NCBI GenBank assembly: GCA_022605405.1
Contig: JABYQQ010000006.1
Location: 1,364,001 to 1,428,000 of the forward strand
Reading direction: 5' to 3'
Source of the DNA: Earliella scabrosa
Lineage: Eukaryota > Basidiomycota > Agaricomycetes > Polyporales > Polyporaceae
DNA length: 64,000 nt
Shown: positions 24,739 to 36,593 of the stretch, piece by piece
How the letters are laid out: the number at the start of each line of letters is the position of its first letter
Position numbering within the stretch: the first letter of the stretch is position 1
Program-made: the position numbers and the translations under genes
The notes under the pieces: generated by a model
Told to the model about the DNA's origin: nothing
Database searches by the model: none
The model's input: only the letters and a program-made list of their open reading frames with translations

Positions 24739-26826
24739 TCACTGCATACCCGAGAACAAACGCCAACCTCTGTACACACACCCGGGTATGCAATTAACCT
24801 GCACGCACCTTCCGATGCGCCGACGCGGCACGAATGCCCACACGATCAGCAGCAGTCCGATCATCGAAATCAGGCTGCACAGGCAAGGCCACACCGAGTC
24901 AGCGTCCGTTATGGTTCAATGGTTGGCGCGAGATGAATGGCAGGTGAACAGCACTCACAGGGGCTGCAAACTGTTGATGCTAGTACCCGAAGCAATCGCG
25001 CCGGTGATGAACGGGAACGCGGCGGCACCTGCGGCGCCGAAGCCTGTGATCCAAGCGATGCCACCTGAGATGAGCTCGGGCGGGAGGATCGCGCCGGCGT
25101 GGTTCATGACGATGGGGAAGACGGGCCCGAGGAAGAAGCCGACGAAGGCGACGGAGATCGCGGAGGAGAGGAGGTGCGGGACGAGCCAGACGACGAGCTC
25201 TAGCCTGGATGGTGAATATGTGAGCGTTCGCGTACTATGAGAGCCGACGAGGGAACTTGATGCAGACGAGACGTACCCGAGGACGAGGAGCATGTAGAGG
25301 AACACGACGCGCCATTCGCCAATCTAGGGTTGGGGATGGGAGTATGTTGAGGGAAGGGGATAGGTAGCATACGTACCAACTTGTTCAACCACAGGAGAAC
25401 GATTCGTCCAACCGTGAGACCGCCCCAATAGCCGGACGAGATGTAGCCAGAGTTCGGACCGCCGTCTCGTTCGTTGATGATGTACGTCACAATCCAGCCT
25501 TTGACGGAGCGATGAGGGAGGTAGAAAGAGAAGGTCGCAAACGGAAGACGCACCTCCGATTGACACTTCGACTCCGACGTAGGTCAAGATGAAGAATGCC
25601 ATCAGGTGTACGGCGGGAAGCCGGGCAATCTGCTTGTACTTGTTCACTCCCGCCTCAGAGTCCTTGGTCTTCTCCGGAGGGGCCTGTCCCACTTCCGCCA
25701 GACAGTCTGCAAGGCTCGTATTAGCCGAACACTCGACTTACGACAGGCTTCACCATGGTTGACTGTCAGTGCGCGCACGCACCATCCTGGTTCCTGAAGC
25801 GGAACACTATAATCGCAACGACCGCGTTGACCAAGATGAGACCGAGGTGCACCAGGTAGACGAATGACCATCGGGGAAGGCGGGCGAACTGGGTCGACAC
25901 GAGGGGAGCACACATTGCGCCGACGCCATAAACTGCATGTAAGACACCCATTTTGACGTTCGTGTCCTCCAACAGGCTAGCTACAAAAGCGTTCGACCCG
26001 GCGTCCTGATACAATACGCGTGTACGACGTGATAGGGATCATGGAGGGATCAGTATGGAGGGGCGGAAGAAAGATAGTACGACTCACGAGGAACGCTCCC
26101 CCTACTCCCACGAAGTAGTAGCCGATGACGAATGCTGGATATGGAGCACCGGACGCCTGCATGGCATTGCCGATAGCCATCACGAACGAACCTTTGCGTT
26201 GTCGTCAGCTCAAGGTATGCCATGGCTGTGGTGAAGCATACCGAAGACAAGCATCTACAGGACGTCGGCTCGAGAGTCAGTCTAGGCTACGACGTGAAGG
26301 CGTGTGAGGATAAATGTCTCACCTTTCCGAAGCCAAAGCGATCGGTCACGTAGATGTACGAGGCAGCACCACTGATATATCCCTACGTGCCACGACACAG
26401 CAAGCGTCAATGTTTTTGGTGTCTATGAGTGGCGACGAGAGGCAGCTTACCGTGCAGCTGGCAATAAAAATGACCGAAACGACTGCATAGTTGACCTAGC
26501 AAGGATCGCGAGTGATGTTAGCAAATGAGTCATCGTGGGCCATCGCCTAGGCTTACACGGTAAACCTCCTGCAGGCGAGGCAGCAAGGGTCCCAATGTGC
26601 CATCGTTCCAGCCGCAGACGAAGAAGGAATACGACAGTGCAATAAACTGGATGAGTCCCTTGCGGCGTTGAGCGGGTGTCTGCTCTGGTGTCTCCTTGTT
26701 CTCCAGCACTGGAGGCTGCATAGTCTCTGCCGTTTCCATCTCCTTGGTATCGTCACTGAAGGCAATGGGATGAGTGACGGGCACGGATGCAAAGTCAAGA
26801 GATGGGGGAGCAGAGAGCGAAGCCAT
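24739..26826 (-). CDS. MFS transporter, copy B of the inverted pair
   Basis: Major facilitator superfamily transporter, paralogue of 215-2347. ATG 26826 opens a polar N-terminal tail and then CGWNDGTLGPLLPRLQEVYRV, the same first-helix block as copy A. Later exons give GVLHAVYGVGAMCAPLVSTQ, WSFVYLVHLGLILVNAVV, a loop before YVGVEVSIGG, and FLGPVFPIVMNHAGA. The final exon after the LQP-codon intron holds the last helix (LISMIGLLLIVWAFV) and a longer, Cys-containing tail than copy A, ending TGA at 24739-24741. All introns are short and keep phase. It is divergent from the ELYS-domain gene. Substrate is not predictable. Confidence 0.9.
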
Positions 26827-27553
26827 GGGAGCCGCACGAGGGGTCTTCGTGCTTTTTCATCTCATTATATGCGCTTTTGCAGCTGTCCCACGGCGCCAAG
26901 TGACCCGGTTAGACGTGACTAAAGAGAAGTGCATTTAGCGGGACTACACGTTCATATCAAGAGACAGACCAGCTGACAGCTTAGCCGTTCCTCGAGACGA
27001 CTCGTCGATTGATCGTGGGCAGGGACTCGAGTGGTTGTAGTGGTACAGCAAGGGTCAGGCTACAGCCTGCTAAGTATTGCGATGTTGAAGTCCATGACGG
27101 GTCGGCGATTGCTGCACGCTCAAGTAGCGGTCAGAAACACATCCAGCGTACACAATACCAGTGTTATCAAGAGACATTTGCTAGGGAAGCCTACCGTAAC
27201 GAGCTCTGGGGATGGGAGTCGGATGAACGCTCGTCGGATTATCCGTGTTAACCAAGGTTAGCTGGCGGGGAAACCTCGGACCTTCGGAAAAACTGCCTTG
27301 TTCTGGCAATGTTCAGTCGAGCGCGTCGCGTCTCACACGTGACCACCGCTCTGTGGCGCGCTCGACTTGTTCGTCGTTGTCTTTCACCACGCCGCCATCG
27401 TCGGCCTCGACGTCCACCAGCTCTGCTTGACCGCACGTCTCTACGCTGCGAACCGCAACCTTGCTTGTTACGACCTGAGACGCCTTGCTCGACGACCACG
27501 TGTATCCTTGTACGCCCTCCTTGTTGTTCCACTCGCTTTCAAAATCTTCCGTC
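26827..27553. other. Divergent promoter region between MFS B and the ELYS gene
   Basis: About 730 bp holding the 5' regions of two divergent genes. No gene, TATA consensus or repeat stands out. Confidence 0.45.
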
Positions 27554-30356
27554 ATGGACGCGGTGAGTGTCTCATGGTGGCACGAAGGGTGCGCTTGATG
27601 CTGACTGGAGTAGGATGTATCTATGTCATCTGAAGATGACTTCCTCCAGTACTTCGACCTGACACCTGCCCACTTCCCGTGGCGCGCGCCGCGACCACGA
27701 CAGATTGAAGAGCGACGCGCGCACATGTCTGACCTGCTCATCTTCGACATTCTGCTGAGCTCTGGCGGCATCAGGCAACCTCATACTCTTTTTCCGCCTT
27801 CCGACCCCGAAGCGCTGCAGGCACTGCTGGACGCCATCGCGAACTCGACATATGATAAATTGAAGAAGGACTGTTTGGTCTACTTCTTGCTGAAGTGGCA
27901 TCAGGACGGGAGGGAAGAGGACTTCAAGTTCAAGCGGTGCATACTGCCCCAATTTGCCGCACTCGCGGACGCCTACTGGCATTTGGATTCAGGCATCAAT
28001 ATTGCGGTAAGTCTGTCCATTTGTCTTTCCGTCCTCCCCTGCGTTGGTAGTCGTCGCGCCACGAGTACATGCCGCCGTCAGTGACGCGAAGCTACAAGGT
28101 GGCATATGTTCAGGCGATTGTCTATGGTCAGAACTCTGGCGTCTGCCCCAAGTTGTCCAAGAGACTAGAGCTGACCGATTGTAGAGGGCCGTATCCATTC
28201 TCAGCGACGCTCGCATCAACAGAGACTATACGTCTAAGGTCCTTCAAGCACTCTCCCATTCCGCAGACCCTCACACTCTCATTCGGATGTTCATTCGCAC
28301 TGCGAAGCCGCTCTTGACCGAGCCTGAAGACATCGACACGTACGCCATTGCGCTCGCAGAATCTAGCCTCATGGAAGCCTGGGCATACCAGCGTTCGTTC
28401 TCCGAAGGCAGCGACACGCGTCAACGTCTCATCTACAAGATCCTCGACTGGTGTCTTACCCGTAAGTCTTCTTACGCCCATATGCATGCCCTGGTAATTG
28501 ACGTCTGGAGTCCAGCCAAACCACGACTTACTGCTCTGACGAGTCTGCTCGCCTTGCCCCTCTCTCCCTTCGAGCAATCTCTTGTTCACGCATATGCACT
28601 CGACCCACCAGCCAACCTCCCTGCCTTCTCCGTCCCTGTCATGCAAGACCTTGTGTGCGTACGCCTTGTTCAAAGTGGACAGCATGCAGCAGCCATCAAG
28701 CTCGATCGTCAATTCGCGTCGATAGTGCGAGGTAGCGATAGAGCACAGAAGGCTGCACTTGACCGACGACAGATGATGGACGAGCTCATGGCTGCCATGC
28801 CTGTTGCGGAGCGTCAACTCCTTGAGCTCGAGCTCGAGCAATTCGCCCAAGGTCGGGGGATGAACCTTTCTACCTCCCTCTCGAGCTCTATTGGTCCTGG
28901 TGCGAAGGGTAAAGGCAAGGCGGCGGACACGAGTGCGAGCATGTCATGGGAACACATACCGCCACTCAGTTCAAACGGCACGGTCAAGGTATCCCTCCAG
29001 CACCCAACGCCGCCAATACCACAACGTTCGGGCGCTCCGCGCTTCGGTGGCCCCGTACCAACTCCTCCACCCCAGACCGATGAAGAGATGTTCCCTTCCA
29101 TACCACGCACTACACCCTCTGCTGTTCCACAGATGCCGAAACCGCCGTCACAAGGACCCCTCCTCTTCGGCAACTTCGCTCCCCAACCTGTCGGCTCCAA
29201 GCCTACGTCCGCCGCCAACGGTTGGAAGCCCAAGTCTACTCCTAATGGCACGGCACCCACCCTCTTTGCCGGCATTGGAACCAACAGGCAGTCGCTCTTC
29301 GACACTGCCGGTAGCGCCAATGCTGCACCTAACGCGTTCTATCAACCACCGCCCTCCACGAGCGCAAGCGCGAACCGTCCACTCCTTTTCAGCTCGATGG
29401 CCCGCCCCACCCCATCAGCTCCTCCGGTGTCTGCCTTCGCGTCTCTTTCGGGGCAGTCATCGCCAACTGCTTCAGCGAGGTTCACCAAGTCGGGCAGAAA
29501 GTCAGGCGATGGCGATCTGTCCTTCAAAGGCCCTCACGATGCGGACATCAGCATGCTTTCAGAGCTGTCGGACAGCGACTCCGGACGCGCCGACGAGTCT
29601 GCGTCGGTCGCGCGCGCACTCGACAACAGCGCGGACATGGACATGTCCGCTGAATTCTCTGTCTCGGTCTTCGGGCGCTCCTCGCGCAAGATCGCGACGA
29701 ATTCCGGCGCACGCATCGCGAGGACGGAGACGGAGGCGATGCTTCCTCCGGGCGCGTTCTTGCCGGACGACGACGAAGGCAAGGGTACAGAGGCCCAGTC
29801 GATCTCTGCGAACAAGTCCGCGTCAGCGAAGGGAAGGAGCAAACGCACGAGGGCATCGGCATCCGGACGCGGCGCTCCCCGCAATTCCTCGCCGCCACCA
29901 GCGCCTGAACCCGAACCCGAGCCCGAGCCAGTGCGCACGCGCACGTCGGCGCGCCGCAAGGTCGTGAAGGACAAGGACCTCGGCTGGAGCATCCCTGGCT
30001 CGCTCATGGATGACGATGACGACGACTCCGAGGACGGTGAGGCGCAGGGTCCCCAACACCAGTCCGAGCAGGAGGAGCAGGAAGACGAGATCGCGCCGCT
30101 GCCGACGCCCGCGCGGCGACCACCACGCAAGTCGCGCGCGTCGAACGTGATTGCCGCGGCCGAGGCGCCACGCATGACGAGGCGATCGTCGAGGCTGTCG
30201 GCGGTTGGTTCGGTGGGCTCGTCGTCACCGGAGCCGTTGTCGCCGCAGAAGCCATCGACGTCGGCTCGAAGGAAGAGTGCGAGGACACCGACTGCAGGTG
30301 CCGGTGTTGGGACTGCGAAGGCGCCCGCGACGAAAACGAGGAAGAAGCGGTCATAG
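27554..30356 (+). CDS. ELYS-like domain protein (nuclear pore assembly)
   Basis: Likely fungal ELYS-type protein, acting with the Nup107-160 complex at the nuclear pore. A 9-nt first coding exon (27554-27562, M-D-A) is followed by a 51-nt intron and then DVSMSSEDDFLQYFDL. The helical ELYS-like region spans exons from 27614 to about 28850, with blocks such as LLIFDILLSSGGI, CLVYFLLKWHQDG, AVSILSDARINRDYTSKVL and LALPLSPFEQSLVHAYAL. An intron about 56 nt long follows DWCLT. The C-terminal half (from about 28860) is long and disordered: Pro/Ser-rich, then acidic patches, then basic Ser/Arg/Lys tracts ending TKTRKKRS with TAG at 30354-30356. This could bind DNA or chromatin, as AT-hook tails do in animal ELYS. 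Domain call fairly sure; pore role is by family. Confidence 0.8.
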
Positions 30357-30644
30357 ATGCGAGTATGATAGCTGTATGCGGAACGTTTCATATTGTCGCT
30401 ACGTACCTGTTCATGCGTGCTGTTTTGTCCTCATAGCTATAGCGAACGCTGGATTTCTCTGCGTTATCGTGTAGTGATATCCCGACCCATACGCGGACCT
30501 GACATTGCCTCAGTCGTTATGATGTGGCACGAATGCATATGAGATCAAGGACAAATTGTAAGAACACGCGTCAAGTACACAGACAAGCAAGGTAGTACAG
30601 TAGCTTGGCTTCTGATAGGCATGGAGATGGACTACTACGATAAA

Positions 30645-33074
30645 TCAACGAGACGACTTGAGCCTCTTAGATGAGAACTTTTCCTGAGCCTTCACCGCTG
30701 CGGCCCGCCTAGGGACATCCCGTTTGCGTTTGCCCTGGGAGCTTGCCAGACGCGGAACAGGCTCGGCGTCCACCTCGTCGTCAGCGTGCTCTTGCACCGC
30801 GCCTGCGCTCCCGACGTCCTGGTCGGGATCGTGTGTGTTGGGTGGCTGCTGATCGTCGACCTTGTCGTCGCTCCATTTCCCATTCTTCAAGATAGTCGCG
30901 AAGAGGCCGAGTATCGCCCCGTGGCTTTCCAACAGCTTGGCGTTGTCCTTCACGCTGCTCGGATGTGCTTGATGGGGCAGCTGCTCAAGCCATGATGCCA
31001 TCGCACGACATGTGCCTGCGGACTCCAACCGGTCCAGATCGAGGTCGTCATCAAGAACAGCGCCGTCTTTGGTGAAGGCTGCAGCCGTTGTCGTCATTGG
31101 GTGCGGATTATTGAGAGCGTAGTAGTCTCGGAACCAGACGAGCAGAATGCCGAAGAGGACGTTGAGAGGATGATCGGATGATGACCGATCTCGTTGGCGA
31201 AATCGCAAGTTCCGAATATGGCCGGTCTGTATGCAGAGCCGCTTGGTAGCGCCGCAGGTGTACGTGCCCTTGGCGAGACTGCAGTCGTCAAAATATTCGT
31301 GTATGAAGGCTCCAACGTTCGGGCAGTTGTGGGAGATGAAGCGGATCGCGAAATACAGCAAGACATGGAGGAAGGATTCTAGGTCGTCCGGAATGGCGAT
31401 GCTCTTGGAAGGATCGTCGAGGGCCGCCGCCGACATGAACTGCCAAGTACCCTGAAGTGCTATGAGCATATGCGACCCATCAGAGTATCGCGAGAGACTT
31501 ACAGTCATATTGCGCTGAATCCCTGTTCGCAGCTCTTGTGTTGTCCGCATAGAGCGCTCCCAATCGGTGAGCATGCCTTCCCACTTTCCTTTATGATTGA
31601 GATAGAGCAGTATGTTCCCAGCACTGATGTCCCGGTGGATTACCTTCGCTTTGGTGAAGGCTTCGGCATGTGCTGCGTTCTGTATCAGTCAACATCCGCA
31701 ACAGCTGCGATCACCACATACCGAGGACACAACAGGCGATGGCATAAACAAGCTGGCGACTGTTGGAGAAGTCCGATAGAGGCTTGCAGACCTCGTGGAC
31801 TACAATACGGTAGTGCTTATAAGTCTTGAGCGGAGATCCGATATCTTCTCCAACGTGCTGTGCCTTCCAAACCACCTGAGAGCGCGTCTCCTGCTTCGGA
31901 ACGTCGCCGTGACAGAGGAGCGTAGGCACGTGAGGCACTGCGCTGAGGTTGAGAGAAAGAAGCATGTCTCCCTCTTTCTCGACGTTGCGACACAAGAATC
32001 GCCAGGTGTCCTTGAGGTAGTAGAAGTCGCTACCGAGCGGATTTTCCGCGTCGATAGCAACATAGCCACGCGTCCCGCCCCAGGCCAGACCGAGTGCTGA
32101 GAAATGGGGCTTCCCGACGAGAAATTCCCGCTGTCCGGCGACATCGTGAACAGTAAGCTTCCACCAGGGAGCCGACTCGTCCAAGGAGTCCTCGAAGAGC
32201 TTCCGGACGTAGTCACCCGGATTCGTTTCGTCCTTGTCGGCTTCGGCACGTCGCTGCATCAAGCGACCAAGGTCGGAGTCATGGGGGATACGGACGGCGG
32301 TCGTGTCATGACCACGTTTCTCGTCAATGGAGCGAGAGTAGCGCCACAGGAATTCGACGAGGACGTCGGTCTCGCGCCAGTTGAATTTGTGAGTCACAAC
32401 CGTACCAGCACGATCGAAGCGGAAGAGACGGCACTGGTCGCCGAAGAGGATGACGAGGAAGATGCAGGTCCGTTGCTGGGACTCGAAGACAAGTTGGCTG
32501 TATGAGGAGACCTCGTGGAGGAGGGCCTTGCCCTCCTTCGTCCGTGGGACGAAGCTCTTGAGGTTGCGCTCGTCTATAGGGTCTTGACTGTCGGGACCAT
32601 TGATATTGCATTTGATGAGTAGATCGATAGACGACCAGCTCGTAGCGTACGTGTGAGGCTTGTTGGGCGAGTCCGCAGTGAGGGTGGGCAGTTGACCGGT
32701 CGGGTACAAGCCAAGGACCTCCATCGTTTTGGATGGTATGTCATGATTGTATCTGTGTTGCGTACGGATGAACTTGAAGCGTTCAGGACACAATCCCACC
32801 ACATTCAGGGCGTAAATCTGCGGAAGTGGTTAGGCATCGACAACGACGCCGCTCTTACCACGGACCAGCTAAGGACTCACCAGTGAATCATATACCTCCT
32901 TAACTTTTCCCCGTCCTATTGGAATGGCAGCGAAAATCCCGGCGCACCGCTTTCCTCGTCTTTTGTCGACAGGAGGCACGAAGCGCTTCATGAAGCTGGT
33001 TTGGGAGTCGAGAATGAACTTGCAGCTCATGAGATCAGGGTTCGTTGTCAGGTAAGAGAATATAGACTGTTCAG
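30645..33074 (-). CDS. FunK1-type fungal protein kinase (5' exon unresolved)
   Basis: Kinase-like protein of the FunK1 family, greatly expanded in mushroom-forming fungi. Minus-strand exons are joined by short introns. The N-terminal region includes LMSCKFILDSQTSFMKRFVPP and RFKFIRTQ. A middle region has VFESQQRTCIFLVILFG, and the start of the kinase lobe includes YKHYRIVVHEVCKPL. The catalytic loop reads VIHRDISAGNILL and the metal-binding segment LTDWERS, which replaces DFG as is usual in FunK1. GTWQFMSAAAL and DDLESFLHVLLY follow. The C-terminus is a long acidic then basic tail ending KRLKSSR, TGA at 30645-30647. The 5' end is uncertain: the exon beginning at 33074 has an AAG acceptor and no clear upstream ATG exon, so the gene may start nearer 33.2 kb. 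Confidence 0.85.
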
Positions 33075-33479
33075 CTTGGGTAGCCGCGTGTTCGCGATCT
33101 TGGATGCGTTACCTCACTCGTAGAGACCCGAGTCTTTGAACACGGTTCAAGTTGAAGTGACAACGAAAAGCGCCCATACTCGCCCAAGCTCTGAGATCTG
33201 AGATCCCATCAATGACATCCGATGTGACCGCACAACTTCCTTGATGTCCATCGAATGTCCACCGTGATGGTATTGCGGTATAGACGGTCTATCGGGATTA
33301 TGTATACAGAAGGTATCGTACTGGGGAGATAGAGGCATGAATAAGTTAGATGCGATTATGGGTGACGAAGACTAGTATGTGACTGATCAACAGATAGAAA
33401 TGAGGATGGAAGCTGACATGCGTAGAGAACAGAGGCACGGTACTCCGTAGGCAGAGAAACAATCACTGGGGAAACATAC
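33075..33479. other. Intergenic, possible 5' exon of the FunK1 gene
   Basis: Contains the presumed first exon and promoter of the kinase gene and the 3' flank of the HMG-box gene. No separate gene is seen. Confidence 0.4.
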
Positions 33480-34931
33480 TCAGTAATCCAAACTAATGCC
33501 AAACTCCTTCAACTTCTCAGGCCAGATAGCATCGGGCGGAAGCGTCACCAACGGGTCCAGAAGAGACCCAAAGTCTGTGTCCGCGCTCCCGTACGTGGCC
33601 CCAAAGTCGAATGCCGGTGGCGCATCGATGGTGGGCAACAGCGGAGCAAAGGATTCTGACGCCAAAGCCTGGTCACCGAAGACCTCAGATGCGGTGTACG
33701 ACGAAGGGTCCGGCATATCGCCAAATGCCAACGTCTGACCGTGCGCCGGAACGTCGGGCTTAGGTGTCGGGAGTGTAGACAGGAGCTGATCGACGTTCAG
33801 GGGGAAGTCGAAGTCGAAGGTGGTTGAGAATGGGTCGACGCTGTTCTGAGCGGCTTGTGTCGAGTGTGGTTTGGGTGTGGCCTCTTGGCTGTGGTCGAGC
33901 CCGCCGCGGTGGTCCGCGGGAAGGCGGAAGGTGCTCGAAGGCAGACCCGACGAGGAGGGGACGTCGGAGGTTGCTTGGAGCAGCGTCCCGAAGTCGCAGA
34001 AGCCGACGTCGAGGGGTGGGCAGGTTGCATCCCAACTTTGCGATTGCGGGACGTGAGCGGAAAGGTCGAGCGTAGCGTTTGTTAGCCCGCTCATGTTCAT
34101 CTGGCACGCCAAAGAGGTTAGCGGTACTCGCATCGAGGATGACAATGAACTTACTGGAGAGTGGGCAGAGTGGAGTGGTGCAAGGTTCGGCAGCTGAAGC
34201 TCAGCGTGCTGAAGCATGAGATTCGTGCTGTGAGGCGGTGCTTGTGGTTGCAGGAAGGGAAGCAGATGCTGAGGCAGAGGAGTGGGCATCTGTGCAACCT
34301 CTTCACCGGCTTGGGCCCACTGCGCGATCTGACTGCTCCATTGAGAGCTTGACTTCGGTAGGCGAGTGATAGAGGGAACCTACATAGAGGAATGAGGGGC
34401 ATGACACGCGCAGAAGCTGGTCGAACATACCTCGGAGAGTTTCAGAGGGACGCTGTTCAAGTATTGTTGCATGTCGACAGGACCAGGGTTCGTGTGGTTG
34501 AGACGAAGCTCGAAGTCGAACTGCGCGTGCGGCAACTCGTGGACGGGGGTCACGGGACCAAGAGTCGAGTCGCCAGAGGATGAAGAGGAGGCCGACGCTT
34601 GTGAGCCCGCCCTTCGCAAAGCCGGAGGTGGTTGAGGGTCGTCATCATCCTCCGCCTTCCTCTTCTTTGAGTTGCGCCGTTGCTGTGGATTGTACTTGTA
34701 GTCTGGATACTCGCGCCCATGTTTCTCCTTCTCTATGTCTGATAGCAGCTGGTAGTACTGTCGCGTCGCGGTAGACTCCGCCTTCCATCGCTCGCCAATC
34801 CATTTGGAGAACGACCCCGTATAGGGCACATTCCCGTCTTTGTCTTTTCCGCCGTTAGCGGAGAGCTCCCGACACATGTCTTGGCGGTAAAGCATGAACA
34901 TGTTCAGCGGTCGTTTGGGAGTGCAGTCCAT
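33480..34931 (-). CDS. HMG-box transcription factor (MATA-type)
   Basis: DNA-binding regulator. ATG 34931 starts MDCTPKRPLNMFMLYRQDM, so the HMG box occupies about residues 6-82, with SKWIGERWKAES as the central helix region and YPDYKYNPQQRR at its end, typical of the MATA_HMG class. A basic patch (SKKRKAE, likely nuclear localisation) and an acidic run follow. The rest, after introns near 34430 and 34140, is Pro/Gln/Ser-rich with hydrophobic-acidic stretches (FDFDFPLNVDQLL) that look like activation regions. TGA at 33480-33482. Related basidiomycete proteins regulate mating, development or metabolism. There is no homeodomain or pheromone-receptor neighbour here, so it is not shown to be a mating-type locus. 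Confidence 0.85.
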
Positions 34932-36129
34932 TCGTTAAGAAGATCCGAGTCAGGGATGGGTGTGGTTGTGGGAGAAGTGGTCAGAGTCAAAGACGAGGCA
35001 ATGGGACGCACTTATATAGCATATGTGGCCGAACGCTTTGCGCAAAGCGTGGTCGGGTCGCCACTCCGACGCTTTGACTACTGGCACGCGTGGGTCACCG
35101 CTAGGAACTCACGCCACTCGCGGTCGGCTGTCGCAGTCGCTTTCACCAACGGCTTGCCCAAGCCTTGAGTACGGCGAGTACGGGAGTGTGGCCCAACTAA
35201 CACTTCATCGACTCGTCGGAGCATCCTTGGCAACAGGCTGACACTACTAGTGTTCATGGAGTCACCTGGGGCCTTCGCCGGACGACTTAGGTGGCACACA
35301 GAGAAGGGAGCTGCATCAGAATCTGCAGTTGTCAGCTTAAACTCGACGGTCAATATGCACTACCTACGTGCGTGATGTCGTTGACGATGTAGCTGCTACG
35401 CAGTAGGTTCAATCAAACTGAAAGGAGGTCCTGGCAAAGTCCGATGGCTGTGCGTGGATGACGTAATCCTCTCAAAGCCGCCCACGGCCGCGCAGGCTCC
35501 AAGTCGAGTCTTCTCTCCTTCCATCTCGATTCTCGTGTTCAGAAATTGTTTCGTACTGACAGGGCATTCTCCATCGCTGACAGGAGCGACTACATGCACT
35601 TTCCCGGAGCCATAGCGGCTTACGGCGCTCGGGGTACACGGTTAGTACACCATTCGCGGATGAGGACGGCTGATAGCAGGAACGGCGCCTACTATACTGC
35701 CGTGCGGATACACTCGACTGTTATTGGCGTACCGCGGGCCTCAGGTCTGACGCGATGATGGGCGGTCGTCCGGTGTATGTCATGCAGGATGCTGAAAGTA
35801 CCGACGGGCATGGTCAGATGTGTATGAATCACTGATACGTCATAGACGTCGCGGCGGTTTGGCGTTGTGAAGTTGTGTGCGTAGGTGCGTAGACGCGTAT
35901 GCCAATCATTGATGGGCTCTGAATGTTCGTTCACCGTTCTCGGTGACTATGCAGTACAGTCAAGGAACATGTCACGTTCGGGTCCCGGCGGAGAATGCAA
36001 AATAGTTAGGCAGAGCCTTCGGGTGCGATCATGACCAGTGTGCCAGGAACGTCCAACATTGACCATGAGCGTTCCAGATAGGGTCCCACCCCATCCCACG
36101 AGAAGCTCGGATACCGTCCTTCAGCCTCC
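34932..36129. other. Intergenic, nothing recognised
   Basis: 5' region of the HMG gene and spacer. The minus strand was read for the HxxHC block of UstYa proteins as a continuation of the 36130-36441 frame; none was found. Confidence 0.45.
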
Positions 36130-36441
36130 TCATGACCTCCCATCACGCAATCCGTACAGCGGGTCAGGCCTTGGTAGAGCACGAGTATCTACCACGTCCA
36201 AAGCCTCTTCGAGCTGCCCGAGAATCGCCCGGAAGCTTGAACTTGCGTACACCAATAGGAGCAAGTTGGCGAGCAGTGCGATGGACGCGCACGCCAGCGG
36301 CACTACCATCCCCCGCAACGCGGAGGACCGTTGTGTTTGCGATAGCGAAGGGGTCAGCAATGGCTCCTTGTCTGGTACCCCGGCGGCCTCGTCGTCGTCG
36401 TAGTCGCCGCGGGCGAGTGGCTCGTATGCGAGGGGCCTCAT
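36130..36441 (-). pseudogene. UstYa-like N-terminal fragment (catalytic part missing)
   Basis: From ATG 36441 the frame encodes an acidic cytosolic tail, a single membrane helix (VVPLACASIALLANLLLLVY), a linker, and DTRALPRPDPLYGL. That motif typifies the segment just after the signal anchor in UstYa-like (DUF3328) proteins. The frame then meets TGA a few codons later. No HxxHC catalytic motif follows on this strand before the HMG gene. An ATATAT element lies about 145 bp upstream of the ATG, so the promoter may still work. It is either a truncated gene, or a first exon whose downstream splice partner I did not find. A complete family member lies 3 kb away at 39320-39980. Confidence 0.55.
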
Positions 36442-36586
36442 TCGGTGCAGCAGGGTGAGTAGCTGTGGGATTTTAACTTAGCATCATATCGACAGGACAG
36501 ACCAAGCATCGCAATGCATCAAGACTCACTGGCTCGCTATCGGAGGAGGCGCCGTCTGAGGCGACCCTGGGTGTGTGCGAGCCAGG

Positions 36587-36593
36587 TATATAT
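36587..36593 (-). promoter_or_regulatory. TATA-like element upstream of the UstYa fragment
   Basis: ATATATA read on the minus strand, about 146 bp upstream of the ATG at 36441; a typical TATA-to-ATG spacing for this window. Confidence 0.4.

Larger units (their letters stand above)
215..26826. repeat. Ancient inverted segmental duplication (gene-order palindrome)
   Basis: Two unrelated gene families occur here twice, in mirror order and opposite orientation: MFS A (+, 215-2347) and 7-helix A (-, 5931-7594) against 7-helix B (+, 19879-21648) and MFS B (-, 24739-26826). The midpoints of both pairs fall near 13.6-13.8 kb. The MFS-to-7-helix gaps are similar, 3.6 and 3.1 kb. By eye the protein copies are roughly 60-65% identical over aligned blocks and share intron positions, so the event is old. 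The spacer DNA shows no obvious similarity by eye. Confidence 0.7.
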
